Shown: positions 8,271-17,058 of the stretch, in pieces
Position numbering within the stretch: the stretch's first letter is position 1
How the letters are laid out: each line of letters starts with the position of its first letter
Source of the DNA: Desulfocapsaceae bacterium
Lineage (GTDB): Bacteria; Desulfobacterota; Desulfobulbia; Desulfobulbales; Desulfocapsaceae
Direction: 5' to 3'
DNA length: 64,000 nucleotides
NCBI GenBank assembly: GCA_030653035.1
Contig: JAUSAB010000030.1
Location: 1 to 64,000, forward strand
Position numbers and translations under genes: made by a program
The notes under the pieces: model-generated
What the model saw: only the letters and a program-made list of their open reading frames with translations
Databases searched by the model: none
What the model was told of the DNA's origin: nothing

Positions 8271-8522
8271 CTATATCTCAATATCTTTCTTCAATTTTTC
8301 CATGATCTTGGGGCCAATTCCTTTTACCTCGCTCAGTTCTTCTTTGGTTTTAAAATTACCATGCTTGGTGCGGTAGTCAATAATGGCAGTGGCTTTTTTC
8401 GCACCAATACCGGGAAGGGCCTCCAATGCGGCCTGGTCGGCTTTATTGATATTAACGGCGGCAAAAGCGGCATTAACAAAAAAAAGTAGAGCAAAAACGA
8501 ACAGTACTGTCTTTTTTAACAT
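8271..8522 (-). CDS. ComEA-like helix-hairpin-helix protein
   Basis: An 83-residue exported protein: signal peptide MLKKTVLFVFALLFFVNAAFA, then a ComEA-type tandem helix-hairpin-helix domain (VNINKADQAALEALPGIGAK, FKTKEELSEVKGIGPKIMEK). The family binds DNA in the periplasm; stand-alone short versions like this are common in proteobacteria and may serve DNA uptake. The ATG at 8522 is chosen because CGGAG lies seven bases upstream and the signal peptide begins there; an in-frame ATG ten codons earlier adds only a charged tail. Confidence 0.85.
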   Translation of the reverse strand: MLKKTVLFVFALLFFVNAAFAAVNINKADQAALEALPGIGAKKATAIIDYRTKHGNFKTKEELSEVKGIGPKIMEKLKKDIEI

Positions 8523-8706
8523 TTTTTTCTCCGTTTCTTTTTCTTTCCTCATTATAAGGAAAAGTGTATCCCTGCCCTGAAGATTTACATCACAATCAAC
8601 AATAACAAGAATGCTTAATTCTGAAAATTGTAGTGGAGGAAAAAATCAAAGTAAAGGAGGAATAGGAAATAAATGCAAAATTGTGGTATTTTTTGATTTT
8701 TGGTGC

Positions 8707-8844
8707 GAGGCGATATCCTTCAGGCAATCAGTCACCCTCCCTGTAGAATTTCAGGGCTTACCAATAAGATGCTGCGCGAGCATTTCTCCGATAAAAGTTT
8801 GGGAGCCCCCCCTGTGTTAGGAAAGATGTCGCCTCTATTTTTTT
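8707..8844 (+). ncRNA. Candidate structured RNA with long rod-like fold
   Basis: GAGGCGATATC at 8707-8717 pairs with GATGTCGCCTC at 8825-8835 (11 pairs including one G-U), and is followed at once by T7. Inside, CAGG/CCTG, GGGCT/AGCCC and CCAA/TTGG can pair in nested order, topped by the hairpin ATGCTGCGCGAGCAT (8777-8791). The overall shape is an imperfect rod with an internal bubble, as in 6S RNA, though it is shorter than typical 6S. No ORF of consequence crosses it. Promoter and identity are unproven. Confidence 0.4.
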
Positions 8845-9134
8845 AATTTGTGTGTTAATATAGGGGCAAGGGGATTAAACGGCTATTTGATATGGGTAAA
8901 ATGACGGGCAGAAGAAATAAAAATAAATATTCAAGCAACATACAAAGACAACCAGAACTCCGTCCACGCAACGCGATCAGACTAGCCCGCCCGCTTCCTT
9001 GCGTCAGATTACTTGTCCCCTTGATTGCACGCCCCTCAAAAAAAACATCGACAAGCCCATATTTCACAGAGACTTACCTGTGGTTTTTAATACCTTCCCG
9101 GTCAAAAATGATCCTGTCTTGCCAGGCTCACCTA
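8845..9134. other. Gene-free stretch
   Basis: No gene, terminator or repeat that I can support between the candidate RNA and the 3' end of the U32 peptidase gene; the 130-codon plus-strand ORF from 8892 runs antisense into that gene and has no recognisable features. Confidence 0.4.
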
Positions 9135-11447
9135 CTACTCCAAAACACCCAGATAATTAAAGGTGGGAAGTTTTGCCACCCGGCCAACCCCGCTGAGCCT
9201 GTCGGTCAGGGCCAGCATATCCTGCTGGCTGGTGGGGAGATTGCAGAGATCAACAACCACATAATCAAGCCCTGCATCCCGTAATTCTCCGAGATACGGC
9301 AACAGCGAGAATGGCCGGCGAGGCACGGTTTTGACCAACCCGTCTTTCTTGTGCATGGTGAACGCTTCTCCCTTGGGGCTGAGCAGAACCCGATCATACT
9401 GAAAATGGCGGGCCGCAATCCTGGCGGTAAACAGGGCCGGAGCGCCATAGACGGTAAGCCCCTTGCGGATATGCTGATAATTGGCCCGGCTGCCTTTAAT
9501 GATATCGGCAAGCAGACTCTGATCTGATTCGATGGACAGTTGGGCCGCCTCCGCCCCCAGATGAATAACTGCGGCCAGGGCCTGATTATTCATGAGACTC
9601 ACGGTATAGTCACAAGACAGGTGGACCCTTTCCCCACGAAACATCCAGGCCTGACTGATGTGACCGATCTGAAAACTTTTAAAACCGGAACGCATGAGAA
9701 GGGTAAGCTGCTTCTGGACCTGGGCCACATCTGACTCAAACAGGACAGGCGGCAAACACCAGGTTATATTGCGGATTCCCTGCCCCATGTAGCGTTTGAT
9801 CTGCCCAACCTGGCTGACAGTGGTTTTATCGAGCGGCACCAGAAAACGGTCCGGGGTAAAAGGCAACCGCTCCTGCAAGACCTTGAGGGAATCCGTCTTC
9901 AGCCACCATTCGAGCGGCAATTTCACCTTGACCGGACCGGTTTTCCGTGGCGTGGCCCGCGGCTTGCCCTCGCCCTTTCCTTTCTTGTCAACTGGTTGCA
10001 ATTTCGCTTCTTTGTCGGCAGTAAAACAGACTTCATTGTGAATAGTCGTAATGCGTCTTCGCTGTGCTTCCTGGATCTTGCCAACAAGATCCTTCATCTC
10101 GCCGATCCCAGGGAGCCCGAATTCTCCATCCGTGACCTGTGGCCGGGTACGAACATCCACCTTGTACAGATCAACCATCCTCGCCCCAGCCGGGACAAGA
10201 TCGGCAGGCAGGGCAATCTGCACCTTTTCCCCTGCCAGGGCCAGCTCGACAGAATCCTTGCCCTTGAGCATCTCCTGCAAGGTGAAACTGTGTCGCGCAC
10301 CCGACGTCTCCAGATGCAGGCGCAACCGGTCTCCGGTCTCCAGTTCATCCTTTAAGGTCAGGGTTCCATAGCAACCATTTTTTTTCTGATTCACCGCATC
10401 CAACCGGCCAAGATGGAGACCAATATTGCCGGAATGATAAGGAGTGATCGCCTCGACAGGTTGCGGAGACAGAAAATAACCGGGGCCGACCTTGCGGCTC
10501 ATGGCCTTCTCCGCAAGCTGCTGGGCCTTTCTCAGAACCAAAGGAAAGCTGCCGGCATCGGCATCCGCCGCCCTTTCGCCGTCCTTGGCTAGGGCGGCAC
10601 GATGGCGTCCATGCCAGTCGATCACCATCCGGTAGGCCTGGACCACATGGGAGACATAATGGGCCGTGCGCAGCCGCCCTTCAATCTTCAGGGAGGCAAC
10701 CCCTGCCTCAATAAGCTGGGGCACGGCCTCCAGCCCGCCCAGATCATTCATGGAAAACAGGTAGCCTCCCTTCCCGCCCTGGCCGCCGGATGGTTCTTTG
10801 CCGCCCTTCTTTCCACCTTTCAGTCCGCTTTTAATTCCACCTTTTGCCTCCCATGTGTACTGGCGCCGACACGGCTGGACGCAACGGCCACGCAGGCCGC
10901 TCTTGCCTCCCAAAAAAGAGGAAAAAAGACAGAGACCCGAATAGGAAAAGCACATGGCCCCATGGACAAAGACCTCGATCTCGGCCTCGGTCTTCTTACA
11001 GATGGCGTTGATCTCTTTTAAGGTCAATTCGCGGGCAAGCACCACCCGCTCAAAACCCATATCGGTAAAGGCACGCACAGCATCAGAATTATGGGCGGCC
11101 ATAAGGGTGGAGGCATGGAGCGGAAGAGCGGGGAAATAATCCTGCACCAGCTTGATCACCCCCAGATCCTGAACAATGAGGGCGTCCGGCTTCAGTTCTT
11201 CGAGGATGGCCAGGGTTTCAATCACCTGGGGCAGATCCTGCTCCCTGACCAGACTGTTGGCAGCAAGGTAAAATTTCAACCCATGCCCCCGACAGTAGTG
11301 GATCATGGCAGCGATCTCATCCAGACGCAGATCACGGGCCAGGTTTCTGGCATTAAAACCAGGGGCGCCGACATACACGGCATCAGCACCGGCATCAACA
11401 GCAGCCCGAAAGGACTCCATATTGCCGGCAGGGGCGAGTAATTCCAT
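9135..11447 (-). CDS. U32 family peptidase / RlhA-like RNA modification protein
   Basis: A 770-residue U32-family protein. The N-terminal TIM-barrel starts MELLAPAGNMESFRAAVDAG and includes GADAVYVGAPGFNARN and VFVHGAMCFSYSGLCLFSSF; the cysteines of this stretch and of GRCVQPCRRQY are those expected to bind an iron-sulfur cluster. Members are linked to prephenate-dependent hydroxylation of rRNA (RlhA) or tRNA (TrhP), and older work calls them collagenase-like peptidases. The C-terminal half is a second barrel-like domain typical of the long subgroup. Oddities: a glycine-lysine-rich low-complexity insert (about residues 205-230) and a basic linker near residue 505. Confidence 0.85.
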   Translation of the reverse strand: MELLAPAGNMESFRAAVDAGADAVYVGAPGFNARNLARDLRLDEIAAMIHYCRGHGLKFYLAANSLVREQDLPQVIETLAILEELKPDALIVQDLGVIKLVQDYFPALPLHASTLMAAHNSDAVRAFTDMGFERVVLARELTLKEINAICKKTEAEIEVFVHGAMCFSYSGLCLFSSFLGGKSGLRGRCVQPCRRQYTWEAKGGIKSGLKGGKKGGKEPSGGQGGKGGYLFSMNDLGGLEAVPQLIEAGVASLKIEGRLRTAHYVSHVVQAYRMVIDWHGRHRAALAKDGERAADADAGSFPLVLRKAQQLAEKAMSRKVGPGYFLSPQPVEAITPYHSGNIGLHLGRLDAVNQKKNGCYGTLTLKDELETGDRLRLHLETSGARHSFTLQEMLKGKDSVELALAGEKVQIALPADLVPAGARMVDLYKVDVRTRPQVTDGEFGLPGIGEMKDLVGKIQEAQRRRITTIHNEVCFTADKEAKLQPVDKKGKGEGKPRATPRKTGPVKVKLPLEWWLKTDSLKVLQERLPFTPDRFLVPLDKTTVSQVGQIKRYMGQGIRNITWCLPPVLFESDVAQVQKQLTLLMRSGFKSFQIGHISQAWMFRGERVHLSCDYTVSLMNNQALAAVIHLGAEAAQLSIESDQSLLADIIKGSRANYQHIRKGLTVYGAPALFTARIAARHFQYDRVLLSPKGEAFTMHKKDGLVKTVPRRPFSLLPYLGELRDAGLDYVVVDLCNLPTSQQDMLALTDRLSGVGRVAKLPTFNYLGVLE

Positions 11448-11469
11448 ATGACCTTCAATAGGATAAATT

Positions 11470-11612
11470 TATAAAGAGTTACTCAGGGGATGGCTAAGCG
11501 AAAAGGCCCAAAGACAAGGCGCGCTAAATCCTGAGGAATGAGGCGTACTTTTTGGTAGACCGCAGTGACGAAGGATGCAACGCAACGCAGTATTTGAAAC
11601 TTTTCACGATGC
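11470..11612. repeat. Probable dispersed intergenic repeat
   Basis: The stretch containing AAGGCGCGCTAAATCCTGAG, GAATGAGGCGTACTTTTTGG and CGCAGTGACGAAGGATGCAA resembles an intergenic repeat class I recall from deltaproteobacterial genomes. Only one copy is in this window, so it cannot be verified here. It fills the gap between pyrR and the U32 gene. Confidence 0.3.
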
Positions 11613-11614
11613 CA

Positions 11615-12157
11615 TCAACTATTCCTCTGGATCACTACTTGATCGTGGCCGCCATGTTCTTTGAGTAACACCTGAATACGCTCATGAGGGAGAACCGTGG
11701 TCTGCATCCCGGTATAATCAGCCTGAATGGGAAGCTCACGGCCGCTGCGGTCAACAAGCACCGCCAATTGAATAGAGTGCGGACGACCATAATCCATAAT
11801 GGCATCCATGGCCGCCCTGATGGTACGGCCGGTGAACAGGACATCATCTACAAGGATAAGCCGGCTGCCTTCTACGGTAAAAGAGAGATCAGTGGTGCGG
11901 ACCACTGGATTCTGCGAAATAATACTCCAGTCATCGCGGTACAGGGTGATATCCAGACTGCCAAAAGGAATATCCACCCCCTCCTGCTCCCGAATAATCT
12001 TTCTGATCCGCTCCGCCAGATCCACCCCGCAGGTATGGATCCCGACAATGGCCAGATCAGCTACCGAATGGTTGTGCTCCAGGATCTGCAAAGCAATCCG
12101 TTTCAAGGCCAGCTCCATTTCCTGGGCCGTAAGGATGATACGTGACTCATTGCTCAT
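11615..12157 (-). CDS. pyrR: Bifunctional PyrR regulator / uracil phosphoribosyltransferase
   Basis: A 180-residue type I phosphoribosyltransferase of the PyrR family. The PRPP loop is RLILVDDVLFTGRTIRAAMD, with LAIVGIHTCGVDLAERI upstream and the DITLYRDDW segment characteristic of PyrR. It can make UMP from uracil and PRPP and, in many bacteria, attenuates pyr operons by binding mRNA. The start overlaps the purN stop by four bases, so it is co-transcribed with purine genes. No pyr genes are nearby. Confidence 0.93.
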   Translation of the reverse strand: MSNESRIILTAQEMELALKRIALQILEHNHSVADLAIVGIHTCGVDLAERIRKIIREQEGVDIPFGSLDITLYRDDWSIISQNPVVRTTDLSFTVEGSRLILVDDVLFTGRTIRAAMDAIMDYGRPHSIQLAVLVDRSGRELPIQADYTGMQTTVLPHERIQVLLKEHGGHDQVVIQRNS

Positions 12158-12735
12158 GACTGCACCCGCTCCCAGAAAAAATCTATCCCTCTGGCATTGA
12201 CCCGGTTGAGGGCCTCAGGAAATGCCTCACACTCGGCGGCAAAGACCTTGGTCGCAATAGTCTCCGGAGTTTCATCATATTCCAGCTCAACGCTCTTCTG
12301 AACAATGATCGGCCCTTCATCATAAATATCACTGGCAAAATGGACGGTACAACCACTGATCAGACAGCCGCGCTGCCTGACCGCCCGATGCACCCGTGAA
12401 CCATAAAAGCCATCACCTGAAAAAGCCGGGATTAGTGAGGGATGAATATTGATCACCGACCTGGCCAGGGCTGGCGGCGGTTCATAGAGTTTCAGGAATC
12501 CGGCCAGGCAGATAATATCAACGTCATAATCCTTCAAGACCGCATTAATCGCCTCATTGCCGGCGGCATGAAAGGCGGGATAGCCATATTTTTCGGCCTT
12601 ACTCAACCCCTGTGCATCACGAACATTGGAAATAACCACCTGAATTTCCGCATCCAGCGTGCCCATGGTAATACGCTCATGAAAATTATCAAGCGTGCGG
12701 CCACTCCCCGACAGAAGAACTGCGATCTTCAACAT
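12154..12735 (-). CDS. purN: Phosphoribosylglycinamide formyltransferase
   Basis: A 193-residue folate-dependent GAR transformylase, third step of purine synthesis. It shows the N-terminal LLSGSGRTLDNF loop, CLAGFLKLYE, and the catalytic NIHPSLIPAF with the Asn-His pair, and the DEGPIIVQKSVE segment carrying the catalytic aspartate. The loop after HPSLIPAF (SGDGFYGSRVHRAV) departs from the commoner PGLxxxxQA form. It sits 12 bases after the IMP cyclohydrolase gene and overlaps pyrR. Confidence 0.92.
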   Translation of the reverse strand: MLKIAVLLSGSGRTLDNFHERITMGTLDAEIQVVISNVRDAQGLSKAEKYGYPAFHAAGNEAINAVLKDYDVDIICLAGFLKLYEPPPALARSVINIHPSLIPAFSGDGFYGSRVHRAVRQRGCLISGCTVHFASDIYDEGPIIVQKSVELEYDETPETIATKVFAAECEAFPEALNRVNARGIDFFWERVQS

Positions 12736-12747
12736 TTCTCTCGCTCC

Positions 12748-13368
12748 TTAAGCAAAATACGGATTGGCCTCGACGTCAACCTTGTCCAGCCAGGCCGAAA
12801 TTGTGGTATCGTATTTCGAGGTCAAGGCAAAGACCTTGGCCGCCAGCCGAAACCGGGTCTTCAGCGTCGTATTCCCTTGCTCTTTGATCTCTTTGAGAAC
12901 CTGCGGATAATCCGCCGGATCAACGATCACAGTGACATCATGAAAATTCTTGGCTGCGGCCCGAAGCATGGTGGGCCCGCCAATATCTATATTTTCGATG
13001 GCATCAGCTAGCGTACAGTTGGGATCAGCAACCGTCTTTTCAAAGGCGTAGAGATTGACGGCAATCAGATCAATGGGTTTCAGGTCGTGCTCCACGCACT
13101 GCCGCTGGTGTTCCGCGTTGTCCCGCTGATTGAGGAGACCGCCGTGCACCTTGGGATGCAGGGTCTTGACCCGGCCATCAAGCATCTCCGGGAACCCGGT
13201 AAACTCGGACACATCCTTGACCGAAATTCCAGCCTCCCGAATTTTCTTGGCCGTGCCGCCGGTGGAAAGGAGTTCCACCCCAAGATCAGCCAGATCTTGG
13301 GCGAACCCCTCAATCCCTGATTTATCGGTCAAACTGATCAACGCTCGTGTTATTTTGTTCATAGCCAA
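12748..13368 (-). CDS. purH: Stand-alone IMP cyclohydrolase (PurH N-terminal domain)
   Basis: A 206-residue protein covering only the MGS-like IMP cyclohydrolase domain of Pur[72 protein letters not shown] and [17 protein letters not shown]. The canonical enzyme is about 520 residues with a C-terminal AICAR formyltransferase, which is absent; the ORF ends cleanly before a normally spaced purN, so it is a true short form and not a truncation. Another protein must supply the formyltransferase step. Confidence 0.92.
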   Translation of the reverse strand: MAMNKITRALISLTDKSGIEGFAQDLADLGVELLSTGGTAKKIREAGISVKDVSEFTGFPEMLDGRVKTLHPKVHGGLLNQRDNAEHQRQCVEHDLKPIDLIAVNLYAFEKTVADPNCTLADAIENIDIGGPTMLRAAAKNFHDVTVIVDPADYPQVLKEIKEQGNTTLKTRFRLAAKVFALTSKYDTTISAWLDKVDVEANPYFA

Positions 13369-13417
13369 CTCCTTCTCACAATGATGTATTCAAAGATATT
13401 CAAGAATCTACGACACC

Positions 13418-13831
13418 TTACAAAGGTTCTTCATCCTTGCGGGTAAATTCCCTGATTTTCCGTCTATCCCTCTTATCAGGCCTTTTGGCAGGCATAGCCT
13501 GACCGGCTGTAAGCAAGGCCCGCATCCTGGCCGCTTCCTGACGCAACTGCACCGACTGTTCAGACTCTTCATACAAAAACCTGGCCTCGGACGCTGGACG
13601 CCGGTACGAGGAAAGGCCAAGGACGGTTATGGTGAACTCGACCACACCCCGTCTAATGCGCAAGATATTACCAAGCTGGACGATCCGTGAGGATCTGGCC
13701 CGGCTATCATTCACCTGCACCTTGCCGCCGTTGACCGCCTGGGCTGCCAGGGTTCGGGTCTTGAAAAATCTGGCCGCCCAAAGCCACTTGTCCAGCCGCA
13801 CCTGCCTGTCTGATTCTGTCACTTCCCTCAT
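13418..13831 (-). CDS. hslR: RNA-binding S4 domain protein (Hsp15-like)
   Basis: A 137-residue protein with an N-terminal S4 domain (VRLDKWLWAARFFKTRTLAA, GKVQVNDSRARSSRIVQLG) and a basic C-terminal tail (RPDKRDRRKIREFTRKDEE), the plan of Hsp15, which binds stalled 50S subunits carrying nascent chains. The ORF stays open upstream, but MREVTESDRQ at 13831 is where the domain starts. It lies 49 bases upstream of the purine genes on the same strand. Confidence 0.85.
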   Translation of the reverse strand: MREVTESDRQVRLDKWLWAARFFKTRTLAAQAVNGGKVQVNDSRARSSRIVQLGNILRIRRGVVEFTITVLGLSSYRRPASEARFLYEESEQSVQLRQEAARMRALLTAGQAMPAKRPDKRDRRKIREFTRKDEEPL

Positions 13832-14060
13832 TTCCACGCACAATTCATTGCAACCAATTGAACACCGGACAGCAACATTAAAAAAAAGAAGTTTACACCG
13901 AATGAGCGGGAAACGCATGAAAAAAGCACGAATCACTCCTTGACAATCCCTGAATTTCCACATTGTCGAACAGCTAAAAAAAGGGTAAACAGAATGATTT
14001 ATCATCTACATACAATCAACATCAACCTCTTTTATCATTTTCACCGAATCAGGGATCTCC

Positions 14061-14951
14061 ATGCTAGTAAAAGACCTTCTTTCCCGACACAAAACCACCT
14101 TCAGCTTTGAATTCTTTCCGCCCAGAGAAGACGCTGGGGCCGATCGTCTCATCACCACCATTGCCAACCTGATGCCGCTGGCGCCCTCCTATGTGAGTGT
14201 AACCTACGGCGCGGGCGGCACCACCCGACACCGCACCCATGATCTGGTCGTCAGGATCAAGAAAGAAACCAACATCCCAGTGGTTTCTCACCTCACCTGC
14301 GTCGGTTCAAGCAGACAGGAGATGCATGGGATTCTTGAAAAATACCGTGAGGCAGGAATTCTTAACATCCTGGCCCTGCGTGGTGATCCGCCGAAGGGCA
14401 TGACTGATTTTGCGCAACCGGAAGACGGCTTCGACCATGCCGTTGATCTTGTGGCCTACATCAAGAAGCACTTTCCGGAGATGTGCGTCGGAGTGGCGGG
14501 ATTTCCCGAAGGGCACCCAGCCACCCCCAATCGCCTGCTGGAGATCGACTATCTGAAGGCCAAGGTGGATGCCGGCGCCGACTTTATTGTTACCCAGCTC
14601 TTCTTTGATAACCGCGATTTTTACGACTATTGCGAACGCTGTGAATTGGCAGGCATCCAGGTGCCGAATATCGCCGGAATCATGCCGGTTACAACCAGAA
14701 ACGGACTTATCCGCACCGCCGAGTTGGCAGGAGGCGCCCATATCCCTGCCCGTCTGCTCAAGGCAGTTTCCCGGGCCGAGAATGATGAGTATGTAGAAAA
14801 GGTAGGCATCCACTGGGCAACCGAGCAGATCCGCGATCTACTGGATCATGATGTCCGCGGGGTCCAGTTTTTCACCCTGAACTGTTCAACTGCAACCCAG
14901 GAGATCTATAAATCCCTGGGAGTCAGCAACTCCCGGCAGCTCAGAAATTAA
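14061..14951 (+). CDS. metF: 5,10-methylenetetrahydrofolate reductase
   Basis: A 296-residue FAD-dependent TIM-barrel enzyme reducing methylene-THF to methyl-THF for methionine synthesis. Diagnostic segments: TFSFEFFPPREDAGADRL, YVSVTYGAGGTTRHRTHDLV, LNILALRGDPPKGM, CVGVAGFPEGHPATPN and FIVTQLFFDNRDFYDYCERC. Length equals that of the bacterial family. folE2 starts four bases downstream, so the two folate genes form an operon. In sulfate reducers the same enzyme can also serve the Wood-Ljungdahl methyl branch; that cannot be decided here. Confidence 0.95.
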   Translation: MLVKDLLSRHKTTFSFEFFPPREDAGADRLITTIANLMPLAPSYVSVTYGAGGTTRHRTHDLVVRIKKETNIPVVSHLTCVGSSRQEMHGILEKYREAGILNILALRGDPPKGMTDFAQPEDGFDHAVDLVAYIKKHFPEMCVGVAGFPEGHPATPNRLLEIDYLKAKVDAGADFIVTQLFFDNRDFYDYCERCELAGIQVPNIAGIMPVTTRNGLIRTAELAGGAHIPARLLKAVSRAENDEYVEKVGIHWATEQIRDLLDHDVRGVQFFTLNCSTATQEIYKSLGVSNSRQLRN

Positions 14952-14955
14952 CTCG

Positions 14956-15723
14956 ATGAGCTCCATCAATATCCAGACCGTTGGCATCAAGGATATCCAG
15001 CTGCCGGTACGTATTCGCGAAAAGAACGGCGGCCTGCAGAACACAGTGGCCACGGTCAGTATGCAAGCATGTATGCCAGGAAGCTATCGGGACAGCTGCG
15101 TCACGGTCTTCACGGAGGCCTTAAACAAATACATGGACGAGATGAGCGTGACCATCTTTTCCACCCTGCTGGAAGAGGTCAGAAGAGCGCTTCAGGCTGA
15201 ATCCGCCAGCATTGTCATGTCCTTTCCCTATTTTATCGAAAAAAAGGCCCCGGTAACCGACACCCGCAGCCTCATGGAGTATAACTGCACATTTACCGGC
15301 AGCATAGCCGGCAGTGTCGGCAGTGAAGGGAAGGATGAAGATTTTATCCTTTCAGTGTTGGTACCGGTCACGACCCTTTGCCCCTGCTCCAAGGAGATCA
15401 GTGCTGCCGGGGCCCATAATCAGCGGGCTGAAGTCAGCCTTAATGTAAAATTCAAAAAATTTATCTGGGTGGAAGAACTGATTGACATGGTTGAGCAGTC
15501 GGCATCCTGTCCCGTCTATGCCCTGCTTAAACGGCCGGACGAGAAATATGTGACCGAACAGGCCTACAACAACCCCATGTTTGTCGAAGATGTGGTACGC
15601 AAGGTGGCCATAGCCGCCCTGGCACACCCGGACATCACTTGGTTTTCCGCAGGTGTAGAGAGCTTTGAATCCATCCACAAGCACAGCGCCTATGCCTATG
15701 TGGACAGTGAGGATATCCGCTAA
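14956..15723 (+). CDS. folE2: GTP cyclohydrolase FolE2 (type IB)
   Basis: A 255-residue member of the FolE2/MptA tunnelling-fold family, which opens GTP to 7,8-dihydroneopterin triphosphate for folate synthesis and works with metals other than zinc. Visible signatures: QLPVRIREKNGG at the start, MPGSYRDSCVTVFTEALNKY, and the metal-site segment VTTLCPCSKEISAAGAHNQR with its conserved cysteine and histidine. Directly follows metF. No zinc-responsive (Zur-type) site was recognised upstream. Confidence 0.93.
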   Translation: MSSINIQTVGIKDIQLPVRIREKNGGLQNTVATVSMQACMPGSYRDSCVTVFTEALNKYMDEMSVTIFSTLLEEVRRALQAESASIVMSFPYFIEKKAPVTDTRSLMEYNCTFTGSIAGSVGSEGKDEDFILSVLVPVTTLCPCSKEISAAGAHNQRAEVSLNVKFKKFIWVEELIDMVEQSASCPVYALLKRPDEKYVTEQAYNNPMFVEDVVRKVAIAALAHPDITWFSAGVESFESIHKHSAYAYVDSEDIR

Positions 15724-15773
15724 GCAAAGACAGCAAGGAAAAGGGTGGGTAGAAGTCATGGCTCATCTTTCTC

Positions 15774-15977
15774 TCATCCTTTTTCCTCCAGGGCCCTGGC
15801 TACTTGGACGAGAAGCGTATTTCTGCCAAGGGGCTTCTGCCGCGCGGCAAAAAACCCTGCCATCTTAAGCTGATCACCATTAAGATTGGAGCTGTAACCA
15901 GAACAAATAATGATCGGCAGGTCCGGCCGAACCTCCAGCACCTTAACCGCCAGCTGATTACCGGTCATCCTCGGCAT
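15774..15977 (-). pseudogene. Truncated response-regulator receiver domain
   Basis: The frame reads LTDQTMPRMTGNQLAVKVLE, DLPIIICSGYSS and AARQKPLGRNTLLVQVARAL, which is the second half of a CheY-like receiver of the type found at the C-terminus of hybrid sensor kinases: the aspartate of TDQTMP, the serine of CSGYS and a KPL motif are present. Everything upstream of the phosphorylation aspartate is missing. It lies between folE2 and the chemosensory operon, and 15724-16105 holds nothing else. Confidence 0.6.
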
Positions 15978-16105
15978 GGTCTGATCGGTAAGGACGGGAG
16001 ACAGCGAAATAACTTCGGGAATAAGAGGTGAAAATGATAAAGGAATCTCAGGGTTGACCTACCCAATACCACATCACTGCCAGGGGAGATAACCGACGGA
16101 ATATT

Positions 16106-16522
16106 TCAGGTGAGCTTGCGCAGGTCGAACATCAGGGTTAGCCCCTCCGTCTCCAGCGCCAGGGCACAAAGTCCCCGTAATCGGGTTCGCGCGGCGACCA
16201 GATCGGGCAGCGGATGGATAGATGCAAGTTCAAGTTTGCTTAATTCTACCGGCACGGCCACAGAAAACTCAACGTCTGATTCGGGTAGACGGATGGTCAG
16301 GATCTGGCGGTGTGAACAGGTATTGTTCAGCTCCGACAGCCCCAGTACAGAGTCAAGCGCCAGATAATTTCTGCCGTCTTCATCAGAGAGCGGCCGTAAG
16401 GCACGCACTTGACGCGCTTCCATGGCACAACGCTGTCCACCGGCGAAAAAAGTCACTACCTCCAGCGTAGTGCTGGAGGCTGACGACAGCACCTGGCCGG
16501 GATCGCCTGACGTCTTACTCAT
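16106..16522 (-). CDS. CheW-like adaptor (short)
   Basis: A 138-residue CheW-fold protein, the last gene of the chemosensory operon. VVTFFAGGQRCAMEARQVRA is the first CheW subdomain strand and LTLMFDLRKL the final one; the central ligand-like segments are degenerate compared with the other CheW. It overlaps the preceding cheW by four bases. By position it corresponds to the second CheW of Wsp-type systems, linking receptor and CheA. Confidence 0.75.
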   Translation of the reverse strand: MSKTSGDPGQVLSSASSTTLEVVTFFAGGQRCAMEARQVRALRPLSDEDGRNYLALDSVLGLSELNNTCSHRQILTIRLPESDVEFSVAVPVELSKLELASIHPLPDLVAARTRLRGLCALALETEGLTLMFDLRKLT

Positions 16523-17037
16523 CCCAATCCTTGGCTGTAATCGGCGAAGATGCGATCCAGATCGAGCACTGTCACCGTTTTTTCCTTGAACCGCAATATA
16601 CCGGAAACAATCGTGCGTAGATGCTCCGGCAAAGTGGTGGGCGGCTTGTGGATATTGCTTAGCGGAACATCAACCACATCGACCACCTCGTCGACACGTA
16701 TACCGCTGCTCATACCAGCGCCGCGCCCGAGCAGGTAAGAGGCCGAAGCCATATCCGCAGATGCGGGCAGCTGCAATAATTCATGCAGGCTGATCACTGA
16801 TTCGATATCGCCACGAACGTTGATGACGCCTTCCAGTGATGGCGGACAACCAGGCACGAAAAAAACATTGACCTGGGACAATATTTCTCTGATTTTGTCA
16901 CCATGGAAGGCAAACCAGTCGCCTTGCAGCTCAAAGATAACCAGCTTTGTCATCGATTCAACCACATTGACAATTCCGCGATTGCTTTCGCGCCGCTGAC
17001 TCAGGACCTGCTCGAGTGTAAGCTCTTGCTGATTCAT
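16519..17037 (-). CDS. cheW: CheW-type chemotaxis adaptor
   Basis: A 172-residue CheW adaptor with a short N-terminal extension. LVIFELQGDWFAFHGDKIRE, VPGCPPSLEGVINVRGDIES and the final TVLDLDRIF are standard CheW elements. GGAGG seven bases before the ATG fixes the start. It would couple the MCP to the CheA-type kinase encoded in the same operon. Confidence 0.9.
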   Translation of the reverse strand: MNQQELTLEQVLSQRRESNRGIVNVVESMTKLVIFELQGDWFAFHGDKIREILSQVNVFFVPGCPPSLEGVINVRGDIESVISLHELLQLPASADMASASYLLGRGAGMSSGIRVDEVVDVVDVPLSNIHKPPTTLPEHLRTIVSGILRFKEKTVTVLDLDRIFADYSQGLG

Positions 17038-17058
17038 CTGGCGTCCTCCGAAATCGAC

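Noticed and set aside
8892-9284. 130-codon plus-strand ORF in a gap
   Set aside because: Its second half is antisense to the U32 gene and the first half has low-complexity composition and no start signal.
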